Source: Synechococcus sp. WH 8020
Lineage (GTDB): Bacteria; Cyanobacteriota; Cyanobacteriia; PCC-6307; Cyanobiaceae
NCBI RefSeq assembly: GCF_001040845.1
Contig: NZ_CP011941.1
Span: forward strand, 1,649,993-1,713,992
Length of the DNA stretch: 64,000 bases
Direction: 5' to 3'
The translations under genes and the position numbers were made by a program. Below are positions 27,184 to 36,525 of this stretch, piece by piece. Below the pieces are notes generated by a model. The model searched no databases and was not told the origin of the DNA. It saw only the letters and a program-made list of their open reading frames with translations. Positions within the stretch are counted from its first letter, which is position 1; the number at the start of each line of letters is the position of its first letter.

Positions 27184-27292
27184 ATGATGATTTCACCAGG
27201 AAGGCTAAGACCATGGAGGACAGACCGAAAGATAGACAACACCCACAAGGAGCACAGGAAGCTGCCTGCACTGAATATCACAACTAAGAGAT

Positions 27293-27625
27293 TTATTTAC
27301 AGGGGAAAGCCAGTACGTTTCCTTTCCATGCACTTTTCCCAGTGGGCTTGTAAAGGGGAAGATATGTGAGCATCACCTTGGGATTCTTGGCCGCCTTAAA
27401 GTTTTTATAACCCTTTTCTTTCGCAAGATTGTTCCACAAAGCATAGGCTTCTTTGACAGCTTTGTGAGGTTTATTAGAGACGGCTCCACGATTAAGAATT
27501 TTACTGGCACAAGCCGAAGGATTGGTCACTTTTTGGATGGATTGAGCATTTGCAAATGTTGCACTTGTAATCACACAAACAGATGTCACTGCAACAGCAA
27601 TTCCGCTTAGCTTTGGCGTTTTCAT
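27293..27625 (-). CDS. 110-aa exported protein
   Basis: Signal peptide ending TFANAQ, then a basic soluble domain: NPSACASKILNRGAV, KAVKEAYALWNNLAKEKGYKNF, YLPLYKPTG and a final Cys in AFPCK. Two Cys could pair. Lys-rich mature part. Family unknown. Confidence 0.6.
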   Translation of the reverse strand: MKTPKLSGIAVAVTSVCVITSATFANAQSIQKVTNPSACASKILNRGAVSNKPHKAVKEAYALWNNLAKEKGYKNFKAAKNPKVMLTYLPLYKPTGKSAWKGNVLAFPCK

Positions 27626-27639
27626 GGATTTAGGGGGTG

Positions 27640-27720
27640 GTGGAAGCTTTCGCCTCCGGTGAACTCACCATCTCCGAATTCAGCAGTTCACTCGATAACC
27701 TGGCTCAACAGTGGCTGTGA
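27640..27720 (+). CDS. possible 26-aa peptide of the SLD_LAQQWL family
   Basis: GTG frame ending ISEFSSSLDNLAQQWL. The same C-terminal peptide with matching nucleotides (SLDALAQQWL then stop) recurs near 48340-48400. Tiny and without a strong start, so it may be a fragment carried on a repeat. Confidence 0.3.
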   Translation: MEAFASGELTISEFSSSLDNLAQQWL

Positions 27721-27791
27721 TTTCGCTCACAGGGTTCCTGTAGCTGGCTGCATTGGGCAGTTCTAGCTTTACTGGCAAGTCAGTAGGTCAT

Positions 27792-27815
27792 AAAAAACCC
27801 CGCACCTGCGGGGGT
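27792..27815 (-). terminator. terminator of small gene 27843-27989
   Basis: Minus strand CCCCGCAGGTGCGGGG then TTTTTT. Equivalent in position to the hairpin at 18557-18580. Confidence 0.75.
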
Positions 27816-27842
27816 TAGCGTTGCAACTAATTCAGCTAATGC

Positions 27843-27989
27843 TCAGCTTGCACGTGAAGCAAGCTTGGCTGGTGACAGATGAGCAGACGTGTAATCGATG
27901 CCCTCTGAATGGGCAGCAAAACTCCGCTGAGCATCATGAAGGCGTTGTGACTTCAGCTCTTTTTCTTTGATCAGAAGGAGGGTATTCAT
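27843..27989 (-). CDS. 48-aa small protein (paralogue of 18605-18751)
   Basis: Reads MNTLLLIKEKELKSQR, LHDAQRSFAAHSEG, IDYTSAHLSPAKLAS. Most differences from the copy at 18605 are single substitutions, and the length and terminator are conserved. The frame stays open upstream (GTQFDLKQATGFEALS) inside the shared DNA, so an upstream start is possible. The function is unknown. Confidence 0.6.
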   Translation of the reverse strand: MNTLLLIKEKELKSQRLHDAQRSFAAHSEGIDYTSAHLSPAKLASRAS

Positions 27990-28454
27990 GGGAACGAACG
28001 ACAGCGCCTCAAACCCCGTTGCTTGCTTGAGATCGAACTGCGTCCCTTTTGGGGGACCAACGTCTTTTAACAATACGGCAAGTTCTTGTATCGCAGAGAG
28101 TAGGAACCGAATCAGGGCTGGCGAAACAACCGAACTCAATCCCAATCAGAGCTCCGATCGAGGGCCAGACCGGCCGGGAAGTCGACAAGAACTGGATCAG
28201 GAACCATGGCTGAGATCCGCGGCAATGGTCCGATCACTTGGGCGTCTACCGGAAACATTGGAAGCGGAACCAGAGCAATTAACAGCCGCATCGCTTGATC
28301 AAGGATGGGACTGATGCAATCAGCTGGAATGAGGTGATCGGCATGAACTGACGGCTTCAAGTTCAATCAAACCATCGCCCGCCTTAACTGATATGAACAA
28401 CATCTCATTGCCCCTTGAGATCCCAAACGGAAATGAGGACACAGTTCTCAAGTA

Positions 28455-28712
28455 ATCGACGTTTGATCTATCGGTTGTGTGACCAAGGGATCACGCCAAA
28501 GAGCCCGATAAAGAGCCCACTGCGCGAGAACAGATAATCGTTTTTTCAATGCACTGAAAAACACTGCTTAGAGGTCGGGGCACCGTAGCTTCGAGACCAA
28601 ATGTGTACACGGCAACCACAAAGCAATCAGAATTAACGAGCAAGAAAGATCTTCCTAGCAAACGCTATATATGGGGGCCGAAGGTATCAAGAAGGCACTT
28701 AATATGGTGCAT
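28455..28712. repeat. 260-bp repeat, degenerate copy of 40208-40470
   Basis: Shares CACGCCAAAGAGC, AAAGAGCCCACTGCGCGAGA, ACAGATAA, TTTTTTCAATG, GAAAAACA and ATATGG blocks in the same order as 40208-40470. The short peptide frame present in that copy is broken here by stops. Confidence 0.6.
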
Positions 28713-29689
28713 AAAAGGGGCGAAAACAAGAATAAGCGCAGTGCCGAAAGATCTCGGCTTGGCCGCTTCCGACACTTGCCTGCTGAACGTTTGTCCCATC
28801 GATGAACAAGCTCGGGGGCGCCTAAACAAGCCAGCCTGATCTAGTCGCAGGTGGTTTTGGTGCAGCTCCGCGGTGAGGGCCAAAGCCCCGAAAAGCATCT
28901 AGACCGCCAGCCATATCGCGATGCATCGATGTCGCATCAGTCGTGCTCTACAACCGAGCTTGAGCACACCATTCCCACTATTGGTGGTTTTGCCATGGAA
29001 GGCAATGCGCGATTTGACCGATGGCAAGAAGCGTTCAACGGATAGAAAATGTGTGCATCGAGATCGGAGGAGCTAATGACAGTCGACACTCCACCAGCGC
29101 AGATCGCAGAAGCAGACTGACTTTCTGGCCCCTGCTCCAACAGTCTCAACAATGACCTGGGTTGGTCGATTGGTAGGTACACATCAGATACGTCACGCCA
29201 TCGACGCTCCGCTTGCACCGCCCTAGGTGCCCTAGGAGAAACAGACCCAACACCTAGAGCAAATGGCCCCAGGACGCCTCTAGCCAGATGCTTCGACCCC
29301 TCATCTTTTCCGTAGTGATGGGTTGATCCATGCATAAACGAGCGAGTTAGGCCGTCTTTCCACTCGGAAGGGCGGCCTTCCTCTTGGCTTGTTGCGCTGG
29401 GGCTCTGTCACGTTGTTGGAGTGGAGCTCTTACCCTCTTCATCAGGGTGTGATGCTCAACGCCGAGTGGATTGAAGGCAACGATCTGCTCTGGATCCACG
29501 CGCTGAAAAGGTCTAGTGGAAAGGAGAAGGACACAATCAATATTGGTGCCAGGACACCTCCTGCAGAGGCTTGCTGACCTCAGATCGGTTGAAGGGCACT
29601 GATGAAGAAACGGCTGTGGGAATTGATTGCTGCCCCGTTTAGCGAGTCAAGCCGTACCAGCGAACTGAGGGTCCGGCGCATGGAGGGTT

Positions 29690-29824
29690 TGAGGTCTTGC
29701 GGCAAACTGCTCTTCGAAGGTCAGCAAACCAGTCATGGAGCCATCTTGAAAAGGAGCCAACGCTGGGGAGCAGTGGTTCAACCTCACACACCAAGGCGGA
29801 GGACTGGAGAACCTCTGCTTTTTT
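29690..29824 (+). repeat. dispersed repeat copy B with its own terminator
   Basis: Matches copies A and C: GAGGTCTTGCG, AAGGTCAGC, GAGCCATCTTGAAA, GCCAACGCTGGGGAGCAGTG, GTTCAACCTCACA. It ends in a hairpin GCGGAGG-(9 nt)-CCTCTGC with six T (29796-29824), so a short RNA from this unit would terminate cleanly. Confidence 0.65.
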
Positions 29825-29915
29825 GTGTTTGAGTGGTTTGGCGGAAATGCGTTCAACTGTGTTCTTTATTGACAATGATTTAATACATTCCATTCTTATA
29901 GTTCCCCATCACCCA

Positions 29916-29947
29916 CCCCGTTAGGCATCTGCCCTACGGGGTCTTTT
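29916..29947 (+). terminator. orphan Rho-independent terminator
   Basis: CCCCGT...ACGGGG hairpin with nested TAGG/CCTA pairing, then CTTTTT. No gene ends just before it. The sequence after it (TTTTTATGGCTCAAC) recurs after the hairpin at 42357-42394. Confidence 0.65.
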
Positions 29948-30356
29948 TATGGCTCAACATAGTGCTCCGCAGCAGCGCATTGAACAGCAACTCAACTCAC
30001 CAAACAAAAGGAAGTACGAAAACCTTGGGATTTGACAGACCTATGGGACAACCTTTGAAGGAAGCAAGACAGGACAACTGAAATTCGACCCCCATTAGCG
30101 GCATTACAGCGATGGAGCTCCGATCCAAGGGGCTGTATTTGAGCAAATGCACGCTGACCAGATGGAGCAACCACTGGGGACTGACGGCGAGCCCCAAAGA
30201 AGAAATAGAAGTCGCCATATCACTTTGCCATTAATGTTATCGAGGCTTGCAGTACACGAATTCCTCCAAGCAACTTTAATCAACTATGAATAAATCATTT
30301 ACCTAGATAGCGAACAGCCCAGACCTGAGTAATCTTAAAATAACCAAGAGCTTCAA

Positions 30357-31433
30357 ATGCCCTACCAATTGCGCAAGATATTGACTCTTGCCTTGCTTGC
30401 ATGTGGCGCTGGAGCGATTTCGCTGGCTGCTCCAGCTCATGCTGAATACTGCAATTACGAAGGGAAGGAGGCTTGGTGTGGCGGCGGTAGCACCGCAGGG
30501 AATGTTATTGATCAAATGAGTTGCTCACCATTTGCTTACAAGCCTTGGTCATACAATAATGCAAAAGGGCTCGGAAAAAACAATAAAAATAGTTTTTGCA
30601 CGTCAGATACGGTCAAAGAAATAGCTGGCGGGCCATATCAATCTCAGGCCTGGATGTATCAAAGGGGTGATCGTCAGAAAGACACTAGTTATTGGGTATT
30701 TCACGGCTGCGATGGAGCCGGCATTATGCCTGATTGTAAAGGTGATGTTCTGTTCTTAGAGCGTTTTTACGGCTGGGCAAAAGACCAATCAACAGTCTGG
30801 TGCCAAGGTGAAAACGGTGGACAACCAATCAGGATCGACCAAGTGGCTTCGCGAACAAACGAGCCAAACTCCAACCGCAGACAATGTAAGTTCAAGCATC
30901 CAGGGACTGGCCATATTTACGAGAATTACGAAGCTGGCATGTGGCAATGGGGAAATGGTTCAACTCAAATCGATTTGAGTAATTTTACATCGGCGGCAAC
31001 AGGAGGTTGGTCTCAACGTGCAGAGAATGCAGTTACCTCCGTTCGAAATCCTTTTCCTAACAGCAAAGGGCCAGTTCTTTATATGATGACATTTCCTTGG
31101 GTATGCACAGGAATCGACAAAGGAGGAGCCAGGCAAGGCGAAGGAGATGCGACTAATGGCTTGTTTACGCAAACCAATACTGCCGGCGTCAAGTGCTACT
31201 GGGACAATGAAAGCGGGGCCCCTGGTGAGGTCGAAGACAAGATAAAAAGTACTGGAAACAAATCATTACTGGACCCATATTGGCCACCACAAATGAATCT
31301 TTATTGGATGAATCTCATAACAGACAACGGCAAGAAATATCTTGACGTCAGAGGCTATACCTTAGACAACAACAGCATGACAATGAGATCATTAGGCCAA
31401 TGGACCCTAGAGCCATACGGAAGCCCTTGGTAA
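30357..31433 (+). CDS. 358-aa exported Cys/Trp-rich protein
   Basis: Signal peptide MPYQLRKILTLALLACGAGAIS to PAHAE, then a mature protein with at least ten Cys and many Trp, Gly and Asn (EAWCGGGSTAG, WVFHGCDGAG, FPWVCTGID, VKCYWDNESG). C-terminal YLDVRGYTLDNNSM. No transmembrane helix after the signal. AT-richer than the core. It does not match a family I know; composition suggests a secreted, disulfide-stabilised surface or extracellular protein. The next rightward gene is also secreted and Cys-rich. Confidence 0.7.
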   Translation: MPYQLRKILTLALLACGAGAISLAAPAHAEYCNYEGKEAWCGGGSTAGNVIDQMSCSPFAYKPWSYNNAKGLGKNNKNSFCTSDTVKEIAGGPYQSQAWMYQRGDRQKDTSYWVFHGCDGAGIMPDCKGDVLFLERFYGWAKDQSTVWCQGENGGQPIRIDQVASRTNEPNSNRRQCKFKHPGTGHIYENYEAGMWQWGNGSTQIDLSNFTSAATGGWSQRAENAVTSVRNPFPNSKGPVLYMMTFPWVCTGIDKGGARQGEGDATNGLFTQTNTAGVKCYWDNESGAPGEVEDKIKSTGNKSLLDPYWPPQMNLYWMNLITDNGKKYLDVRGYTLDNNSMTMRSLGQWTLEPYGSPW

Positions 31434-31678
31434 AATGAAAATCAGATAGCAATGAAGTCCAGATTCCTAGAGAAAGAAATAACCCAAGAGATTTTTACAT
31501 TTAAATAGCCCCCTCCCCATAATTGATCATTGACTGTTTGTCAAAGAACACTTGAACGTTCAAACCTTGAATTTGTCATATCGATTAATACGAATCATCT
31601 CAACAAGAAGCTCCTCCTAACTGTTCCATTATGCGCCTATAAAATAGGTAAACTATTGGCAAAATCTTGGTTAGCTCA

Positions 31679-32386
31679 ATGCGATCGATTCCTTTAGCGG
31701 CCTGCTTGGCTCTTGGCATGTTCAGCTTCACAGCAAGTCCCAGGGCTTCTGCCGAAATTGGAATTGATTTAAAGCTTGGAGGAGGGAAGCCTAGGCTTGA
31801 AATCAAAGATGACAATTCAGACTCAAACCTAAACAACGATAATTCGTACTCAAACTCGAACAACGACAACTCAAACTCGGGTTCGAATGACGACAACTCT
31901 GACTCGAACAACAACAACTCGAATTCGGACTCAAATGACGACAACTCTAACTCCAACAACTCATCTGCGGATGGGAATTACGACCCATGCTTCATACATA
32001 CAGACTGCAAAGCTGGTGCTGGATATAGCAACAATACGGACAACAGCATGGGAGTGGGTTGGTATTGTAAAGACGGAAAACCCGTCAATACAAATACTAG
32101 TTTTGATAAATGCAATATTCGCAAGGGCTGTACAAGCGACAAAAACTATGTCGGCTATGTAGCGGATAGCAAAAGCTGGGAATGCCTAGAGAAGGCATAC
32201 ATCCACAAGGGTTGCTCTAGCACTCCAGGATTTTCAAGCGAAGGCTCGTTAGGTGCAGGGTGGTATTGCAGTGACAAAAAGCAAGTTAATCAATCAACTC
32301 AATTTGATCCAGCTGCGATTAAAACTGGCTGCTCCGAGCAAGGTTCAGGAATTAAATTTACGGATGGAATCTGGCGATGCAATTAA
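31679..32386 (+). CDS. exported protein with Asn/Asp/Ser repeat and Cys-rich domain
   Basis: 235 aa from MRSIPLAAC (an ATG at 31667 adds four). Signal peptide to RASAE. Residues about 45-100 are a low-complexity run of NDNS/SDSN units. The C-half has repeated Cys modules: GVGWYCKDGKPVN, IRKGCTSD, LGAGWYCSDKKQVN, IKTGCSEQ, showing an internal duplication. Secreted, probably extracellular or cell-surface; the acidic linker could bind calcium. Family unknown. Confidence 0.7.
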   Translation: MRSIPLAACLALGMFSFTASPRASAEIGIDLKLGGGKPRLEIKDDNSDSNLNNDNSYSNSNNDNSNSGSNDDNSDSNNNNSNSDSNDDNSNSNNSSADGNYDPCFIHTDCKAGAGYSNNTDNSMGVGWYCKDGKPVNTNTSFDKCNIRKGCTSDKNYVGYVADSKSWECLEKAYIHKGCSSTPGFSSEGSLGAGWYCSDKKQVNQSTQFDPAAIKTGCSEQGSGIKFTDGIWRCN

Positions 32387-32705
32387 CCCCTCTGCCTTCT
32401 TGAGCAATGGCAGCAAGAGCAATTGCAGAAGCCAAGATCCCTGAAGAGAAACAATGCAGCATAAAATTTAGGAGTTGCTCTAACAAGCCCCGCTCTTTGC
32501 TTTGTGGGTGGCCACTCACTGATGCCATTGGTTAGTCTGGCCGCCTGAAATAGCGGTTAGCTAGCCGAATGACGACTACCGTCTATTACACCCGAAGGAG
32601 CTAAATACAAGTTTCCATGCCCGCCCAAATTTCAGAAGATTGGCATCAAGTAGCGCCAAGTTTAAGAAGAGCTAACGGCATCCGTAAGAGACATGAGTGT
32701 TAAAC
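32387..32705. other. 319-bp intergenic, no gene seen
   Basis: Lies between a rightward and a leftward gene end. No clear terminator pair or frame identified. Confidence 0.4.
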
Positions 32706-33440
32706 CTAATCTGCAGAGTCAAAGTTTAGGCGCAGCCAATCATTAACCAAATTGGAAACCATTAGTGGTCGCTCCCAAATTAAATTATGACCACATGAGT
32801 CGACAATCACTGTTTGGAATATGACCTGGTCTTCCAATAATTTAAATTGATCAACTGGAGTTAGTAGTTTGTCTAAGGCCCCTGCAATCGCAAGTGAAGG
32901 GCATTGAATATCAGGTATACAGTGACTTACATTTGGGTTTTCAAGGATGGCGTTAGTTTGCCTAAGGAAGATCTCAGGACCTACACGATTAGCCATTGAA
33001 ACCCAGCGATCAGCCATGGCATCTTGTGTTTGCTGACGTATAAATCCTTCAGCCACAATTGACCTTAGTGAATCTAATGTTTGACCAGACTGAATTTTTT
33101 TGCGAAGACTTTTGATGACCTCAAGATATTGAGTAGGCGCCTCTGTCCATGAAGAAATCAGAATCATGCCCTTAAGGTTAGATCTCAACCGACTTGCCAC
33201 TGCCTGTGCAACCCAGCCTCCCATTGAAAAACCAACCAAAAGAAGTTCTGAATCCTGAAATTTATTCTCGATTTTGTGAACCATTTCTTCTAATGAGGTT
33301 TCTGTCGTGAATATCATGTGCTTCGTATGCTTAATGCATGGATGACCATTTAGAGCATTATCTAATTCCAACATAGAATCAAGATCACAGCCAAATCCAG
33401 GCAGCATTAGTGCTATTAATTCGGAGTCGCACGAGACCAT
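32706..33440 (-). CDS. alpha/beta hydrolase
   Basis: 244 aa. LPGFGCD oxyanion region, nucleophile elbow GFSMGGW, Asp in AGALDKLLTP and His in DSCGHNLIWERP give a full catalytic triad. Close in layout to BioH/MenH-like esterases. No signal peptide. The substrate cannot be predicted. Divergent from the decayed permease at 33699. Confidence 0.82.
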   Translation of the reverse strand: MVSCDSELIALMLPGFGCDLDSMLELDNALNGHPCIKHTKHMIFTTETSLEEMVHKIENKFQDSELLLVGFSMGGWVAQAVASRLRSNLKGMILISSWTEAPTQYLEVIKSLRKKIQSGQTLDSLRSIVAEGFIRQQTQDAMADRWVSMANRVGPEIFLRQTNAILENPNVSHCIPDIQCPSLAIAGALDKLLTPVDQFKLLEDQVIFQTVIVDSCGHNLIWERPLMVSNLVNDWLRLNFDSAD

Positions 33441-33698
33441 CTCAATTCAATCCTATAAAAAAGACTATTGTGATACCCATGCCAGCAGATAACTTCCAAA
33501 GTGCAGCATCTCTATGCTACATAACAAGAGCTAATGCACATTGATACGGCTAAAATTGTGAGCTTAATCGTACCAAGCATTCGACGAGCAATGTCAAGCA
33601 CTACGGAGCAACACAATGAAGATGGAATTGATCGCTGCGAATTAGCCAAAAACGACTGATTTTGCTAATCAATAGGAGGACACCACTACGTTGGCATC

Positions 33699-34449
33699 AT
33701 GAGTATCTTGGCGATGATTTCACTATTGGCAGGTGGTGCCATTGCTGGAGCGCTGAACACCCTTGCGAGCAGTGGGTCAGCTATTACTCTGCCACTCTTA
33801 ATTTTATTGGGGATTCCACCTGGAATCGCGAATGGAACTAACAGGTTATCAGTTTTGTTAGGTTCATTGTCAGCTGTGTTGAGTTTTCAGCAGACTAGAT
33901 CTATCCCTTGGAAGAAAACATTTAGACTGTCAGTCCCCCTTGCAGCAGGTGCAATTCTCGGGGCTGGCTTTGCAACTCAACTGAATGACAATAAAATCCA
34001 AATGGTCATCAATGTTGCGATAGGGCTTGCATTGGTTGTTCTTGTCATTGGCTCTAAACGTTTTATCAGCAAAACCAGTACAAATCAACAGCCAGAAAGT
34101 CTTTACATAGCTCCTGCTCTTGCTTTAGTTGGATTTTAGACCGGATTTATAGTTCTAGATTCTGCCACATACATGATACTTGCATTGGTAATACTTGGGT
34201 CAATGGATGTCACTCAAGCCAATCCAATCAAGGCCGTATTCTTATCAATAGCCTGTATGCTGTCCATACCAATCTTTTTTTTTGCAGGGGCAAATTGCAT
34301 GGGCTCCTGGAATCGTTCTGGCCATCGGGAGCTCTGCTGGCTCATGGTGGGCAGCCAGAATTGCCATTCAGCCATGGATTAAGCGATGGGTGTATTTACT
34401 ATTAGTCGGGATAGTAATCCTTGAATTAACTGTAATGGTCGCATTGTAA
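33699..34449 (+). pseudogene. TauE/SafE (UPF0721) sulfite-exporter-like permease, inactivated
   Basis: The first 147 codons give a good N-half (GGAIAGALNTLASSGSAITLPLLI, NGTNRLSVLLGSL). Codon 147 is TAG at 34137-34139 where the family pattern GFxTGF expects Trp (TGG). The same frame continues (TGFIVLDSATYMILALVILG) until a nine-T tract near 34275-34283. One base too many there breaks the frame; removing one T restores FLQGQIAWAPGIVLAIGSSA to the stop at 34447-34449. Two lesions make a functional product unlikely. Confidence 0.85.
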
Positions 34450-34684
34450 TCAATGCATCCAATCTATGGACAAATCACTATTCAACCGACTAGAAAATTT
34501 GAAGCCGTTGAGAGCAATCATGGGGTTCCAGAACATCATTTCTTAAAATACAGAACACTTCTAATGTTGATTGAAGTAGCCCTTGCAGGCCGCTATCGTC
34601 GGCCATTAGCCGGAGGCAGTAGGGGATTAACTTAATTTCTGAAAGCAATGCTTAGGGCAAACGGCGAAACGATTGGCGCAGTCC

Positions 34685-34813
34685 GTGAATGCAAGTGTTG
34701 AGGCTGAGAGCAAGATCGCTGGGTTCTTCATGGAGACAGCTGATTGTGCTCGCTGCGGTTCAGACGATGACATGGATTCTTCCACCACAGTGGTAACAGG
34801 TCTAAGCACCTAG
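34685..34813 (+). CDS. possible 42-aa small protein
   Basis: GTG frame VNASVEAESKIAGFFMET, then ADCARCGSDDDMD: an acidic peptide with a CxxC-like CARC. Weak support. Confidence 0.3.
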   Translation: MNASVEAESKIAGFFMETADCARCGSDDDMDSSTTVVTGLST

Positions 34814-34820
34814 ACCGCGG

Positions 34821-34925
34821 ATGAGGGGGATCGTGAGATACGACGATCTGGCGGACGAGGCTCAAGACCGGGATTGGTGGATGGGTCACGGATCCCAGCA
34901 TCCACAACCTCTGTCAAATGGCTGA
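34821..34925 (+). CDS. possible 34-aa small protein
   Basis: ATG frame MRGIVRYDDLADEAQD, then RDWWMGHGSQHPQPLSNG; alternative GTG at 34833. Soluble and charged. Support is compositional only. Confidence 0.3.
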   Translation: MRGIVRYDDLADEAQDRDWWMGHGSQHPQPLSNG

Positions 34926-35020
34926 TGTGGACTACGCTGCGATCCGATAGGTCAATACCGACCTTGTGACCCAAATTCTTCCTAGTTGCTATAACTATTG
35001 ATAGCGCTGGCTTTTAAGAC

Positions 35021-35227
35021 ATGAGTGGCTATTGGACAAACCGCATGACCGTTCCTGTCGTACGTGCGAAAGAGTTTGCAGAGCTATCAGCTTGCTATCA
35101 AGAAGCACTGAAGGACCGAGGTGCACTGGATTGCACCTATAAGCTTTGGTCTGAAATGACTCCTGCCGAGAAAGCCAAAGTCACTAAAAATCTGCCGAGC
35201 ACAGCTAATAACTGGTATGTGAATTGA
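35021..35227 (+). CDS. 68-aa hypothetical protein
   Basis: ATG start; MSGYWTNRMTVPVVRAKEFA, LSACYQEALKDRGALDC, WSEMTPAEKAKV. Soluble and helical with two Cys. Not recognised. Confidence 0.5.
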   Translation: MSGYWTNRMTVPVVRAKEFAELSACYQEALKDRGALDCTYKLWSEMTPAEKAKVTKNLPSTANNWYVN

Positions 35228-35559
35228 TTGGATAGCTACAATCTACTAGTTCTGGTAAAAGAAGGAAGACTGATTATTATATCCTTGATAGTTCACCTAT
35301 GTCATACTTACAGGACGAGAAAAGATCCTAAACGATTAACCATTGATTAATACACAAGGCAGTGGTCTCCCTGTTGATTTTTGTGCTTCCCGAAGACAAC
35401 TGGCACGATGAAATCAACAAAGAGCCTGAATGTCATCAATAGGCGACGACTACTGAAGCGACCCCCCACTTTCAACAAAATCCCCACTCGTGGGCATGTC
35501 AATAGATATTCGAACTGGGAGGTTGATATTGATTGGAATTATATCAACCTCTTAAAAAA
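35228..35559. other. 332-bp stretch with fragment of a coding repeat
   Basis: Contains a rightward frame from ATG 35408 (MKSTKSLNVINRRRLLKRPP) that may be a short gene. Its SLNVINRRRLLK segment recurs as SISVINRRRLLK near 36360 and as AISVIS near 45800. Confidence 0.35.
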
Positions 35560-36108
35560 TCAAAAAAGCTTGATATTAATAGAAGGCTTGGATGGTGCCG
35601 TCTTGGCAGGAGGATTGGAACCTTGACTTGGATTGCCTGTTTTCTTGGATGAATCCTGATAACAGCTTGTGGTGACAGCTTGATCTCCAGCCAGTACATC
35701 ACGGAAACTAGTATTTAGATTGATTGTTGAGGGATCAAGCATTACAGCTTGAGTTGCAAGTACTGCATATTTTCCTTTTGGTGTGCCATCTACGATTGTT
35801 CCTTTGGGGGGAGCCCATGTGGCCGAAAATGTTCCACGGGTTACATTAGTTCGAATAGGTTCTTCGCAATATCCTGCTTTTGTAAGGTCGGCACGAATCA
35901 TCGACAAAAGGCTCTCTAACGTTGTTTTCTTATATTGACTATTGAGCGAAAGTTGTCCAACCGTATTGGCACTAAATATGGTTTGAGAGTTTTTCTGTAA
36001 AGACGAAGGCAGGGTATTCAGAAGACTCTTAGCTGATTCGGCGTGAGCTACAGGTACAAAACCAAATGAAGCAGCAAGAAAAGCAAGAAGAGTCGCTCTT
36101 TTCATCAT
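35560..36108 (-). CDS. 182-aa exported protein
   Basis: Start chosen at MMKRATLLAFLAASFG, whose signal peptide ends at VAHAE; the frame continues 36 codons upstream. The mature part has SLLSMIRADLTKAGYCEEPIR, NVTRGTFSATWAPPKG and a second Cys in TTSCYQDSSK, then a Pro/Ser-rich tail. Periplasmic, unknown family. Confidence 0.6.
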   Translation of the reverse strand: MMKRATLLAFLAASFGFVPVAHAESAKSLLNTLPSSLQKNSQTIFSANTVGQLSLNSQYKKTTLESLLSMIRADLTKAGYCEEPIRTNVTRGTFSATWAPPKGTIVDGTPKGKYAVLATQAVMLDPSTINLNTSFRDVLAGDQAVTTSCYQDSSKKTGNPSQGSNPPAKTAPSKPSINIKLF

Positions 36109-36525
36109 CAGCCCAATGCAGACCTTTTTTGTAGCCATGACTGACAAAAGAGTCACTAGACAAAGACCATTTTTAAGACGATCAACATGGTGAGTCATGG
36201 CTGCTCTATCCCCCAAAGGAGTAGAAGCTAACGGCCAGCTGCCAAGCCATCAGCCTGCCCCTCTTCAATTCAACCAATAACATCACCATCCACTCAGATT
36301 CGACCTCTGTAACGGCATCCATTCCAAGCTCTTCAATCACGAATACAAGCCAAGACTTGTATCCATCAGCGTCATCAATAGAAGACGACTGCTAAAAGAA
36401 TTTGCCATTCAGCAAACACCCCAATCAAGCAGGGATGAAATCTCCATCGCTGCCCTCTTAATCTACTAATCTTATTTATCTAATTGCTGCTCTAGTGCTC
36501 TCAATCCAGCAATAATCAGCTTTGA
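36109..36525. other. 417-bp stretch without a full gene
   Basis: Rightward frame fragment YKPRLVSISVINRRRLLKEF lies near 36337-36400 and matches fragments at 35420-35460 and 45780-45815. Nothing else identified. Confidence 0.35.

Larger units (their letters stand above)
28070..30356. other. 2.3-kb gene-poor region with repeats and terminators
   Basis: No gene I can name. It contains a degenerate copy of the 40.2-kb repeat (28455-28712), repeat copy B and two rightward terminators. Weak rightward frames exist at 28851-29045 (ends NARFDRWQEAFNG) and 29389-29577 (NAEWIEGNDLLWIHALK), which could be short genes or fragments. This looks like accumulated debris of the island. Confidence 0.4.

Noticed and set aside
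26846-27271. 141-aa leftward Cys/Phe-rich protein
   Set aside because: Composition is typical of an AT-rich antisense frame, it covers the terminator at 27162-27183, and no domain is visible.
31600-31959. Leu/Glu/Ser repeat protein on the minus strand
   Set aside because: Antisense reading of the Asn/Asp/Ser linker of the secreted protein at 31679-32386.
34173-34382. Separate rightward gene after the TauE fragment
   Set aside because: It is the second part of the disrupted permease before the frameshift, not an independent gene.
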